Positions 17,151 to 25,905 of a stretch of 64,000 nt of DNA are shown piece by piece (position 1 is the stretch's first letter; the number at the start of each line of letters is the position of its first letter). This DNA comes from Dethiobacter sp. Lineage in GTDB: Bacteria; Bacillota; Dethiobacteria; Dethiobacterales; Dethiobacteraceae. Position numbers and translations under genes: made by a program. The stretch lies in contig JAGXRN010000042.1 in assembly GCA_018335875.1 (NCBI GenBank), positions 124,001 through 188,000 of the forward strand, written 5' to 3'. The notes beneath the pieces are model-generated. The model was given only the letters and a program-made list of their open reading frames with translations, was not told where the DNA came from and did not search any database.

Positions 17151-18002
17151 ATTAGCTTCTTTGGAAACTGATATCCTTTCATTTTCAAGTTCCTTGTAAT
17201 AATCAAAGCTACCTTTATCAACATATGCTAGCGTTTCGTGAATCTGTATAATATCGAATAAGCAACAGTAACCTGCTATTATCACTGCCCAACTAGGGTC
17301 AGGCATTAGGACACCTGGTTTTTCATTGTCAAAAGAAAATATCTTTAAAAAATCCTGTGATACAGAAGCCATATCACAATGAACAAAACTACTAAGTAAA
17401 GGATACAAACTCTTGTAAACTAACTCCAACGGTTTTTTAGATATCGCATCGGCATCTTTTGTAAGACGGTCACGTTTTTTTGCCATTGACAATAAATCTA
17501 AGTTAGTCCATTTTCGACAGAAAGCTTCTGAAGCTTTTTCAAAGCTAGGGTTCATGGTACGTTGTGCCTCAGCAGCCTCCGTTCTGATAAAGTCAATATT
17601 TTTATCAAAAAAACTACTTAACACTGGGTCTTCATTCACCATTTTGGCATCTCTATACTGTTTAATTTTCATATGATAAACAAATGGTGCCAAAGCTACC
17701 TCAACGACTTCATGAATTAAGTATGATGTAACTATTACTTGTTCTAATCTTACCCTACATAATGACAAAGACTGTAACAGCAATCCCTTGTTTATCAACA
17801 GAAAAATAGCGCTGCTCGTAGTTTCTGCGTGATATAAAAGTCTGATAAATAGGTGTTTTCTAACTGGTAGCATAGAAATAAAATCTGCTGATATTAATTC
17901 ATGATAATACTTAAATCCTCGGGCACAAATATCATCAAAATGCATTATTGTAAGATTCTCTTTAAATATAAATAAGTCATGAGTAAATCTTTCATTGCTC
18001 AA
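17145..18002 (-). CDS. DUF5677 family protein (HEPN-like fold suspected)
   Basis: The 285-residue, mainly helical protein resembles DUF5677: 'LLYHAETTSSAIFLLINKGLLLQSLSLCRVRLEQVI' for the early helices and 'LYPLLSSFVHCDMASV' for the conserved late segment. The late His occurs without the HEPN catalytic Arg, so nuclease activity is not expected from motif content. It lies two bases from the stop-to-start boundary of an upstream gene that does carry an RNYAQH HEPN motif. They probably form a co-translated pair. Confidence 0.6.
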   Translation of the reverse strand: MSNERFTHDLFIFKENLTIMHFDDICARGFKYYHELISADFISMLPVRKHLFIRLLYHAETTSSAIFLLINKGLLLQSLSLCRVRLEQVIVTSYLIHEVVEVALAPFVYHMKIKQYRDAKMVNEDPVLSSFFDKNIDFIRTEAAEAQRTMNPSFEKASEAFCRKWTNLDLLSMAKKRDRLTKDADAISKKPLELVYKSLYPLLSSFVHCDMASVSQDFLKIFSFDNEKPGVLMPDPSWAVIIAGYCCLFDIIQIHETLAYVDKGSFDYYKELENERISVSKEANL

Positions 18003-18004
18003 CG

Positions 18005-18904
18005 TTATAAACTCCCTTCAAGAAAGAAGTTCGTATATTTATGTGTTGTATAAACACGGTTTAACATTTCAATATGATGTAAAGGAAACCATTCAAGCTT
18101 AACATTTGTTTTGTTTTCATCTTCATTATCTGTTTTAACACAAGCAATACATGGGTCACCGTTAAAAACTTCAGTTTCCTGAAGTAGACGTTGAATGAAA
18201 CTTATACCAATTTTCAAATCTGTAAAAACGTTTTCTTTTATTTGGGAGTTGATGATTTCAATGAATTTCATAACACAATTAATATGAACGGTAATCTCGA
18301 TATTATCTGAAAGCTTCTTAATATCTAACGTAAGTTGTTTTCCCCATGAATCATACCTGTCCAATAGTTCTTCTTTATTAAAGAAAACTTTTAAGCTATG
18401 TTGGGTTTCCTTTCTGTCAGGCTCAATTAGTTTTGAACTTACCTCTAAGTTACCAACTGGCATTCCGCAATGTTGAGCATAATTCCTAAGCTTGTAAATA
18501 AATCTATATGAAAAATCATTATCATAAAACTCGGTACACACATCTTTAAACTGGCGAAATTGGTTAGAATCTTTTCCATGGCCTTTCTTAATGCTTGCCT
18601 CAGAATGGTCCAAAAAAGTGCGAAAAATTGAAAGAAAGTTAAGTATCAGCCTGTTCACATCGAGAAACATATGTTCTATTCTTGGCCAATCCATAACTGA
18701 ATTTTGACAGTATTGCACACAATACTTAATTAGAGCTTCTTGTATAGCATCATAATTCAATTTGACCATTTGATATAATTGTTGACTCTCAGCAAATTTA
18801 TTTAATTGATAAAAGGCATTTGTTAGGGTTGTATATTCTTCTTTGGCAAGTTCCCTTATTGAGTAAAGACTTGTTCCACACATTGCTGCTAGCACTGGTT
18901 TCAT
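18005..18904 (-). CDS. Helical protein with HEPN-type RX4H motif
   Basis: The 299-residue protein is predominantly helical. Near residue 142 it has 'YKLRNYAQHCGMP', which fits the R-N-x3-H motif of HEPN ribonucleases found in toxin-antitoxin and abortive-infection systems. The rest is not recognised. The start at 18904 is followed closely by a downstream DUF5677 gene, and two further unknown helical genes lie upstream on the same strand. The HEPN assignment rests on the motif and its helical context only. Confidence 0.5.
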   Translation of the reverse strand: MKPVLAAMCGTSLYSIRELAKEEYTTLTNAFYQLNKFAESQQLYQMVKLNYDAIQEALIKYCVQYCQNSVMDWPRIEHMFLDVNRLILNFLSIFRTFLDHSEASIKKGHGKDSNQFRQFKDVCTEFYDNDFSYRFIYKLRNYAQHCGMPVGNLEVSSKLIEPDRKETQHSLKVFFNKEELLDRYDSWGKQLTLDIKKLSDNIEITVHINCVMKFIEIINSQIKENVFTDLKIGISFIQRLLQETEVFNGDPCIACVKTDNEDENKTNVKLEWFPLHHIEMLNRVYTTHKYTNFFLEGSL

Positions 18905-19211
18905 TTCTTTTCCCTCGCTATCTATTTATCATTAAATATAAATTACCGAGGATAAAGGGCCATGACTTTTACCGTGTTTGCGCTATCTCCACTCCCTAAA
19001 CGCTGGTTGCAGAACACAATCAAGCATCAACTCAACACTCTCCGATTATCTTCTCCCTCTAACACTTTCCAAAAGACCGTCATTTTCCCCTGATGTTTCA
19101 TAAAGAACCTGTGCCATTTCTTATTCTTTGTTTCGCCAGGGACTTCCTGAAATAACTCTGTGTAATGGGCTAAGGAGTCGGCAAACAATAGGCTTCCCCT
19201 ACAGCAAGTTA
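18905..19211 (-). other. Intergenic region holding dispersed repeat copy C
   Basis: No supported gene is present. The short ORF 19027-19227 overlaps the end of a better coding frame. The right part (19108-19212) is repeat copy C, with TGCCATTTCTTATTCTTTGT and AGGCTTCCCCT blocks shared with copy B, and ends at the stop codon of the next gene. Confidence 0.45.
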
Positions 19212-19729
19212 TTAGTTTCTTAACCAACGCATATCAGAGATTGATTCGTTAAAGCCATCAATTATAGTTTTTGCTCGCTCATATGAGCCATCAAAAAGTC
19301 CTCCCATTACAGGCGGCCAATTCTCTTTCATATTTTCAAGCTCTTTATTGACTGCAATAATTACTGAGCGTTCGCTACGTCTGTTCCGCCATCCAAAAGC
19401 GCCTATAGGGCCCCAAATACCTTCTCCATCTTTCTCTGATAAATCAGAGTGTATTAATGAATAGAGATATTCAAAACGGTCAAAGCATTTCTGAAACTGT
19501 ATATCATTGGGAATTAATTCTCTAAAAGCACTTCTAAAAAAGGCAAATAAATATTGGCTAACTGGCGTGTTGCGCCCTTCATAGCCTGGCAGAATTCTAT
19601 CATAGGATAATAAAAGGTCATGTGCTTTTTAAATAGGTAAATATTACAAAATAACCATTCACAATGCGATTGACTAGAAAAGTTGAAGCAAAAAATTATC
19701 TTCTCCGAGTCATGGCTGATATGATTCAC
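19212..19729 (-). pseudogene. Unknown protein gene with a homopolymer frameshift
   Basis: The ORF track shows only the first 71 codons (19514-19729), but the minus strand continues coding in another frame to a TAA at 19212. Adding one A to the run at 19626-19630 joins 'CNIYLFKK' to 'AHDLLLSYDRILPGYEGR' and gives a 172-residue protein ending 'DGFNESISDMRWLRN'. The downstream half is clearly coding in character. The GTG start lies eight bases after the upstream gene's stop, so the two form an operon. I do not recognise a family. Confidence 0.65.
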
Positions 19730-19736
19730 TCAAAAA

Positions 19737-20384
19737 CTACTTTAACTGTGCCTTCAACCTATTTATTTTTTCGTCAATCATGATATTAATTTCATTAATA
19801 GAGCCTTTGTCCTGCTTAATCGAATGTTGGTAATAATTAAGGAGTGAATCGTCGATACTATTTAAACTTTTCACGGCGTTATTAAATTGAGCCTTCCAAG
19901 TTATTGCTCTATCTAAATCAAGAAATACGCAGCTACAGAAGATTACCCCATAATATGACGGTAATAAATACTTGTCACACAGGATAGAAGATTGATATGA
20001 TAACTCAGCCATGCCCATTAAACTTTTTAATTTATCATCGCTTAAATGTCTATAAGGATATCCTTTTGAAATTGATGCCCCTAGCCTTTCCAACGTAACT
20101 GCAAACATTGATAAAAGACCTAAATCAACTTCTGATTGTGCAAGCTTAGTAAAGTTATTTTTGACTAACCCATATTCTTCTGAAACAATCAAAAATTCCC
20201 TTATTCGCTCCATATCATCAATTTCTAATTCAGCAATTTCAGGTATGTATTTACTGTTCTTATATAATTGGTTAAATATATCTCTTGCAATTTCCTTGTC
20301 TATTTTGCGCCAATGACGATGCTTCTGTAATTTCAATATAAGTTCATCAACAGATTTAAATTCTTCTTTATATAACTTCCCCAT
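19737..20384 (-). CDS. Unknown helical protein
   Basis: This 215-residue protein has no signal or membrane segment and reads as a compact helical fold. I do not recognise the family. GGAGGAAG precedes the ATG. It leads an apparent operon with the frameshifted gene 19212-19729 and, after a repeat-containing gap, the HEPN-motif gene and DUF5677 gene. Confidence 0.55.
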   Translation of the reverse strand: MGKLYKEEFKSVDELILKLQKHRHWRKIDKEIARDIFNQLYKNSKYIPEIAELEIDDMERIREFLIVSEEYGLVKNNFTKLAQSEVDLGLLSMFAVTLERLGASISKGYPYRHLSDDKLKSLMGMAELSYQSSILCDKYLLPSYYGVIFCSCVFLDLDRAITWKAQFNNAVKSLNSIDDSLLNYYQHSIKQDKGSINEINIMIDEKINRLKAQLK

Positions 20385-20502
20385 AACGAATCTTCCTCCT
20401 TATTCTCATTCAATTTATCAATATAGTTGCTTTTCATGAATATTTTGTTCCATTAAGCATAACCTTAACGTGCATCTCTGCATAAGGTGTAACTTCATGT
20501 TT

Positions 20503-21357
20503 TTAACTTATTCTAGCTAGCAATTCTTTCTTCTTATTAGAAAATTCTTCCTCAGTTAATATGCCCTCATCTTTTAGCTTGGCAAGTTCCCTAATTTGGT
20601 CTAATATATTCGAACCCGTGCTTTCATTCAAAACACTATCTATAATATCGTTTGTTTTAATTGTATTTACTATAGTAAATGCCTTCTGAGGTATCAATTC
20701 ATTAAATTTCTCATAGTCTTTAAAATCAAAAACCATAGAGTGCTTAAGGTTATTGTCATCAAAGTATTTAAGAAAAGTTTCCCTACTATCATGTGTTATT
20801 AATTCAGAACTAATAGGGTCAATTTTATTTCGACTACCAATTATTGCACCTGCACCACCTGCAATAGCACCACCTACTAATGCTCCTTCAAAAGAACTAC
20901 CACCACCACCACCAGTAATTTTATTTTCATATACAACATCGCCGCTAGTCGCATAATATTCTATCTTACTAATAGGAATTTTGTATAAAATGATTTTTTT
21001 AATGTCGCTAGCAGTATCAGAACTTGGAGACTTCGTTGGAAAAAAGCATAAATCATTATCTTCAATCCACATAAATACTTTAGTATTAAGAATGGTAGCA
21101 TTTCCTTTTTTATAATTAACTTTCGATGCATTATCAGGTATTGTAATCTTTGACTTAAAATCGCTATATTTCTGATGTGCTCTCTCGAATGATTCTTTTT
21201 TCAGTCTTACCTTATCTTCTTCGTCAGCTTCCCTGTTTGCGCTTATAAAACTAATTACAGCTATTATTGCTGCTGTTACCACCATTGCTGGTAGAGGATA
21301 GTTAATAAATAGTACTATGACAACAGCAATTAGAATTATTGCTAAGCATCCTTCCAT
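20503..21357 (-). CDS. Membrane protein with C-terminal SHOCT domain
   Basis: I choose the ATG at 21357, preceded by AGAGGTGA, over the ORF-track start 75 codons upstream, which has no site. The 284-residue product begins with two hydrophobic helices (about residues 4-50) and a central region with a glycine zipper ('GGGGGSSFEGALVGGAIAGG'). It ends in a SHOCT domain ('IRELAKLKDEGILTEEEFSNKKKELL'). SHOCT domains are short oligomerisation or anchoring modules. The role is unknown. Confidence 0.75.
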   Translation of the reverse strand: MEGCLAIILIAVVIVLFINYPLPAMVVTAAIIAVISFISANREADEEDKVRLKKESFERAHQKYSDFKSKITIPDNASKVNYKKGNATILNTKVFMWIEDNDLCFFPTKSPSSDTASDIKKIILYKIPISKIEYYATSGDVVYENKITGGGGGSSFEGALVGGAIAGGAGAIIGSRNKIDPISSELITHDSRETFLKYFDDNNLKHSMVFDFKDYEKFNELIPQKAFTIVNTIKTNDIIDSVLNESTGSNILDQIRELAKLKDEGILTEEEFSNKKKELLARIS

Positions 21358-21794
21358 TGACTTCACCTCTTCCCTTATCTTGCAAAAGCAAAAATAGGTA
21401 TTTTTTACCTTATCCGTCAGTGAACTCATCATAGTCTTTACAGCTATCATTAACGTTGATATCCCTCGCAGCCCACAGCAAAAGTTGAAATAGCGAAGAC
21501 AGTCAGCCAAGAGCGTTACGCTTTTAATGAGCATATCCTCGAGGGCATCGTGGAACTTGTTCAATCCTAAGGGTAATCTCACTCTCTATCGTAACTTCAG
21601 AAGACCAGGCTGGTTGCCATTCAATTGCCATTAATAGGCATCCATCTTTCGTGGGTCATACTGGCTAATGTGCGAATATTGTACTATTTCGCCAATCATT
21701 TCCATTTTCCTACCAATAGTACTCCCAACCTAGCATAAAAAGGTATTCCTACGCAGAAGAAACTAAAAAGGCACTGAGCTGCTTAAAAAGCAGT
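21358..21794. other. Intergenic region with possible coding debris
   Basis: Upstream of the SHOCT gene the minus strand is open for about 75 codons in the same frame and another short frame starts near 21625, but neither has a ribosome binding site or a recognised match. A terminator-like hairpin closes the region at 21771-21801. Confidence 0.35.
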
Positions 21795-21801
21795 TCAGTG
21801 C
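21771..21801 (-). terminator. Hairpin terminator overlapping the end of the interrupted small gene
   Basis: GCACTGA.CTGCTT...AAGCAG.TCAGTGC forms a hairpin whose right arm contains the stop codon of the small gene 21795-22455. A similar hairpin occurs at 28351-28396, with shared GCAC-GA-TGCTTAA and TCAG-GCTTTA blocks. Confidence 0.65.
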
Positions 21802-22455
21802 TTTACCTTTTTATTAGCTATTTTTTTACTCATTAACTCTTTATCTGCTTCCTCTATCACCTCATTAGGAAGGACTGAATATTTCGTTTCAGTAGAGCAG
21901 GTATCACGCTGATTCAGAGCATCTGTCTCGGTTAAATTGACCACCCTTCATGATTTGCCAGGGCAGTTTGAGGATTACTGTATTGTTTTCTGGGGATGTG
22001 CCACAGTGTTAAGATTAGAGCCACAAACAACCCGAAGTTAGGGAAGTAACGTAGCGAGGTCGTAAAGGTGGCTGCCCTGGCTGACGAAACAGTTTGCCAG
22101 AGGCTCCATGTCAAGGCTGGCCGCAGGCCACCCCAAAGGGGGAAGCCTTTACATGGAGAGGGCAAAATGTTACCCTTTTGGGGCGCAGCCACACCAGACT
22201 GAGCGGTGATTCTAGTAGCTACCCAGAGGGGCTCTTCAGATTGATTGCTCTATGTTCCGCGACCCCTGCTCTAATTTGCCGAGACACGTGCTCTCGTTTT
22301 CCGAGAAAGTTGCTCTACAGAAACGAAATACTCAGGACAGCATCAACGACAATACATTGCTTCTTGCTATATACTTGAGCAGTTCCTCTTTTCAACCCCG
22401 TCAGAAATGATTCTTGCAGCTTTTTAGGCAACTCCTTTTGCCCAAAGGGTTTCAT
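21795..22455 (-). pseudogene. 65-codon gene split by an IS21-type element
   Basis: The first 40 codons start at an ATG at 22455 behind GAGGTGG (MKPFGQKELPKKLQESF...) and run into the element at 22334. Removing the element and one copy of the GGAC target duplication restores an open frame that continues 'LPNEVIEEADKELMSKK' and ends at a TGA at 21795. This gives a lysine-rich 65-residue protein. I do not recognise it. A small basic/acidic protein like this could be a regulator or antitoxin, but nothing proves that. Confidence 0.8.
21876..22334. mobile_element. Non-autonomous IS21-type insertion (MITE-like), 459 bp
   Basis: The element starts TGAATATTTCGTTTC at 21876 and ends with the inverted equivalent (GAAACGAAATACTCA) at 22334. 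The 24-bp ends differ at two positions and have TG...CA termini. A 4-bp direct repeat, GGAC, flanks it on both sides. Inside each end are repeated AGAGCA/TCTCGG blocks about 22 bp apart, as seen in IS21-family ends. No transposase frame exists, so it must have been moved by an enzyme encoded elsewhere. Confidence 0.85.
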
Positions 22456-22664
22456 AGTTACCACCTCGTTTCTAGTTTTATTATTCTGTAACAATAATTT
22501 TGTTCTAGAATAAGCGTATAAATTAGAATGAAGGTAAGGTTATTATCGTGTAAAATTTCTTTAGCAGACCTGCAATCATTGGTTAGTGAGCGGGTTCTGC
22601 ATTGGCTGGAATATAGTAAAAGCATTATCAGGAGATAGTTTTGCGAGCCATAGTCAATTTGCTA

Positions 22665-24650
22665 TTAAATGTATAATTTAACCTTTTCATGAAGCCAATC
22701 TAATGCTATTAATAACAAAGCCATTTGATGTTTGTCAATATCCTCTGCATGCGCATCAATTCGCGAACTATTAACATATCTCATATATTGTTCAAAATCG
22801 CTCTTATCTCCAAATATTTTGCAGAAGTCTTGCCAATTACGGGAAACAACTTTTCTTAAATCTTCTAAGTACTTTTCACTTTTGTTTTCAAATATTTTAT
22901 CCAAGCTCAATTGGGAAAGTTTTTCTTTCCTGCTGGTCGGACTAATTACATCCAAGAACTTCTTTCTCGCTTCAATTGGTCCATAAGTTAATTTTAACTT
23001 AAGCCTAACCAAGTCCCTTAAATCTGTTTCGAATAAATTGCGCCGTACTGTTATTTCTTTCCACTTATCTTTTTTATTCTCAAATTTTTTATTTACTTCT
23101 GCTACCTCTACTAAATATTTTTCTACTGATTTAATTCTAAAATGAAAAGTATTCTGCTCTTGAGTAACTAAGCCATAACCTTCAAGGTGCTCAATAAAAC
23201 TGTGTGAAATCTGAGCAAATTCCTGAAATGTATCAATATCTCCTATTGCAAGGTACTGTAGTAATTCATATTCATCTGGATACCAATTTTTAAGAACGTT
23301 TAATATCAACTCAATATAATCCTTTATTGAATTATCTAAGTTATTTTTCTCAACTTTATATTTAAATTTTGTAACCTGAACTGGGCGATTTTTAGGTAAA
23401 GATTTATGTAGACAGCTACATATATGTCTTACTAAAAAGGGGTGACCACCATAGTCCTCTGTTAAGTAAGTAAAAATTTCCTCATCAAATTCAAGTCCCA
23501 TGTAATAACCGATTGACGTGACCATCTCACGTACTTGACTAATATTAAATAGATTTAAATATGAAGGAGAAACTATCCTATATATTGGATTATCTAAGCC
23601 TTGTATTGTAGCAGTCTCAAATAGCTTTGGATTTACTCCTGCAACAATAAAGGAAAAATTGTCTCTATTTTTTTGAAATATGGAACGTAACGTTTGCCAA
23701 AAGAAAATAAAATCTTTATCACTTTTCCAATGCTCTGAAGGAGAAATATCAAAGGTAATGTTTTCAATTTCATCAAATAAGATGAGAATTCTTTTCTTCT
23801 TTAAAATTACATAAATACTCTTAATATCTTCTTCAAAATATCTTGAAGCGTCTTTTTCATCATAAACCTTTGATAATGCAATTATTTTGGTTGATTTTAT
23901 CGCAAACTTCTCAACCATATTAATAATTATAAACTGCAGTACCTCAAACCATCTTCTCTGATGGAATGAGGGCTCTTGGCAGTCAAAAAATATAGACGGT
24001 TCATCGCGCAAATTTAAATGCCTCATTAATGCATAAAGAACAGAGGTTTTTCCAATTTTTCGAAGACCGAATAAACCTGAATTCTCTCCTGTTTTATATC
24101 TATCATACAAATGTTGAATTAATTGCAACCGTCCAAAAAAATATGTGTCACTCTTTAAGGGTGATTCAAATGCATATAAGTCACGATTATGAAAATAATC
24201 TTTAAAGCGATTTATAATTATATTAGTATCTTTTGCAAGTCGAAGTTCTGTATAATTAAACGGAATTATTATCCTAGACTCAGGTTCTTGTAAAGCCATT
24301 CTTTGTATTTGTGAGTTTATCTGAAGGTCTTTGCTAACAATAATTATACACAATTTATCAAGTCTATTATGAAAATCAGACATTATCTTATCTACAAAAT
24401 CAAGGCACCTTGTATCATACTTAAGGTAAGGGTTAAATAGTATTAGTACTTCTCTTTCAAAATGAAATATTTTTTTTAGTTCACTTGATGGTTTCCCAAA
24501 TGCAACTGTATAATTGCTATTTTTGAATGTAGTCTTTCGAAAAAAAGTAACTAACCATAATTTTGAAAATAATTTAATTATTGCTCCTTCTTCCTCATCT
24601 ATTACTGAAAAAGATAAGTTTGAATGAATACCTGGTTTTATTTCTAGCAT
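22665..24650 (-). CDS. AAA ATPase with possible C-terminal HEPN-like domain
   Basis: The 661-residue protein has an N-terminal alpha/beta region (about 1-150) and an ATPase core. The core has Walker A 'GLFGLRKIGKTSVL' (near residue 198), Walker B 'RILILFDEIENI' (near residue 290), and a sensor-like 'SFIVAGVNP', followed by winged-helix sequence 'DYGGHPFLVRHICSCL'. The C-terminus has 'NSSRIDAHAED' in a helical context, reminiscent of Swt1/HEPN domains, though its R-to-H spacing is one shorter than RX4H. The start is the ATG after GGAGAGTGG. This layout (sensor, ATPase, toxin-like end) fits STAND-style defence proteins; that is inference. Confidence 0.65.
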   Translation of the reverse strand: MLEIKPGIHSNLSFSVIDEEEGAIIKLFSKLWLVTFFRKTTFKNSNYTVAFGKPSSELKKIFHFEREVLILFNPYLKYDTRCLDFVDKIMSDFHNRLDKLCIIIVSKDLQINSQIQRMALQEPESRIIIPFNYTELRLAKDTNIIINRFKDYFHNRDLYAFESPLKSDTYFFGRLQLIQHLYDRYKTGENSGLFGLRKIGKTSVLYALMRHLNLRDEPSIFFDCQEPSFHQRRWFEVLQFIIINMVEKFAIKSTKIIALSKVYDEKDASRYFEEDIKSIYVILKKKRILILFDEIENITFDISPSEHWKSDKDFIFFWQTLRSIFQKNRDNFSFIVAGVNPKLFETATIQGLDNPIYRIVSPSYLNLFNISQVREMVTSIGYYMGLEFDEEIFTYLTEDYGGHPFLVRHICSCLHKSLPKNRPVQVTKFKYKVEKNNLDNSIKDYIELILNVLKNWYPDEYELLQYLAIGDIDTFQEFAQISHSFIEHLEGYGLVTQEQNTFHFRIKSVEKYLVEVAEVNKKFENKKDKWKEITVRRNLFETDLRDLVRLKLKLTYGPIEARKKFLDVISPTSRKEKLSQLSLDKIFENKSEKYLEDLRKVVSRNWQDFCKIFGDKSDFEQYMRYVNSSRIDAHAEDIDKHQMALLLIALDWLHEKVKLYI

Positions 24651-24792
24651 TATAACCACTCTCCAATCCAGTATTATTTACCGCCAACCAACCCGCTAAT
24701 GTTTATGTTGTACTTTTGGGTGCGTCTTCTGATGGCTCCCCTTTTTCTTTAACAGGGCCATATATAAAGACGTTTCCCAAATGCCATTTTCA

Positions 24793-25125
24793 TTATTTTA
24801 TGTTAAATTTAATCCTTTCTTCTGTAATAATGACATCTTCTACTTTCACAAGGTAACAACTATTTTCAATCTTTGAGTTCTTTCTAGGAACAGCTATTAT
24901 ATAGTCACCATATGTTTTTAAACCGACAGATTCTGGTGTGGACGAAAGAACGAAAAAATTGCTTTTTGATAATGCTTCATATTGTCCCAGTAGGTTTGAA
25001 TATGCTGTTATCCAAGCAAAAGAAAAATGTCAATTATACCTTCAATTTCAGATGATTCTTTTTTGGGGACTATGTCTTTACCGCATCTTCTCTGAATAAA
25101 GAGCTTTACTAGACTAATAAGGATT
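24793..25125 (-). pseudogene. Decayed gene remnant, unknown product
   Basis: No ORF in the track covers this stretch, but the minus strand encodes plausible protein in two frames. 'KLFIQRRCGKDIVPKKESS' continues, after adding one T to the T5 run near 25017, into 'FSFAWITAYSNLLGQYEALS' and ends 'DVIITEERIKFNIK' before a TAA at 24793. The N-terminus is not clear and may need another base change. I do not recognise a family. It follows the DEXK operon on the same strand. Confidence 0.5.
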
Positions 25126-25440
25126 GAGCATTGTAGCTAAAAAACATTCGTAAAATCTAATGTTATAAAAATCTTGGAATATTAAAAACACTTGTGTAAC
25201 CTAATCAATAGCGGACTTTTCTAGGATAACATTTTCTACATATTTCCTCTAATTCCTTCAATTATTTTAGAAGGCAAAATATCCTAATGATGAAAATAGT
25301 TAACAAGGGGGGCCAACATATTTAACCCCTATACAAAAACTAGGGGTTAAATGTACAACAATATACAGTTTTTCGTCTTGCTTAGTATTGTTAATGGAAA
25401 ACAAATTAACAAACTCATCTGCCAATTAACAATACCCTTA
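25126..25440. other. Intergenic region with a perfect inverted repeat
   Basis: About 315 AT-rich bases hold only the palindrome at 25320-25352. The short plus-strand ORF 25351-25545 overlaps the DEXK gene antisense and is not supported. Confidence 0.4.
25320..25352. repeat. Perfect 12-bp inverted repeat
   Basis: ATTTAACCCCTA and TAGGGGTTAAAT flank a nine-base loop. There is no T run directly after it on the minus strand, so it may be a weak terminator, an operator or a replication/transfer hairpin. It lies about 90 bases downstream of the DEXK gene stop. Confidence 0.7.
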
Positions 25441-25890
25441 TTAGAATCTGTGAAACCAGTCAAGTCCCAGTTCTATACAGACTCTTTGGTAAAAAAGGTT
25501 CTTCGGGTCAGAGACAGAGTCATTTTCATTATTTATATCATCTGACTGGAAATCTAATTCAATACTAATGCCACTTAAAATAAGCTTACTTTTCATATCG
25601 TTTTTAATGTGTTTCCCAGAAAAAACAATTAATGTGGTTATAGGACTAGTTAAGCAATCCTCTAGGGTGTAGCTTAACTTTTGGTATGCTGTTCCTTCAG
25701 TTTCCTGAATTTTAGCCTCAATACCAAGATATGTATTTAGCTTTTTATGTTTTAAAACGATATCTATTTCCCGTGGTGTATTAACAAAACGATACCCAAC
25801 GGGAACTTCTTTTTTTATCTCAATTGGCTCATTCCATGACTCAATTAAACGAATTACTGCATCTCTGAACCGATTACCTCTATTAGCCAT
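25441..25890 (-). CDS. PD-(D/E)XK nuclease
   Basis: The 149-residue protein has the nuclease core 'NTPREIDIVLKH' (acidic residue on strand two) followed by 'YLGIEAKIQETEGTAYQKL' (E-x-K on strand three plus a Gln/Tyr helix), the standard PD-(D/E)XK arrangement. The small size suggests a restriction-like or repair-type single domain. It lies 15 bases downstream of the radical SAM gene and is almost certainly translated from the same SOS-like promoter at 27059-27087. Confidence 0.75.
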   Translation of the reverse strand: MANRGNRFRDAVIRLIESWNEPIEIKKEVPVGYRFVNTPREIDIVLKHKKLNTYLGIEAKIQETEGTAYQKLSYTLEDCLTSPITTLIVFSGKHIKNDMKSKLILSGISIELDFQSDDINNENDSVSDPKNLFYQRVCIELGLDWFHRF

Positions 25891-25905
25891 CGTAACCTCA
25901 CTTCA

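Noticed and set aside
19027-19227. 66-codon minus-strand ORF
   Set aside because: It lies mostly in repeat copy C and overlaps the end of a better frame (19212-19729); no ribosome binding site.
21932-22378. ORFs on both strands at 22 kb
   Set aside because: They lie inside or across the IS21-type element and match no transposase; composition reflects the repeat structure.
25351-25545. 64-codon plus-strand ORF next to the palindrome
   Set aside because: It runs antisense into the PD-(D/E)XK gene and lacks a ribosome binding site.
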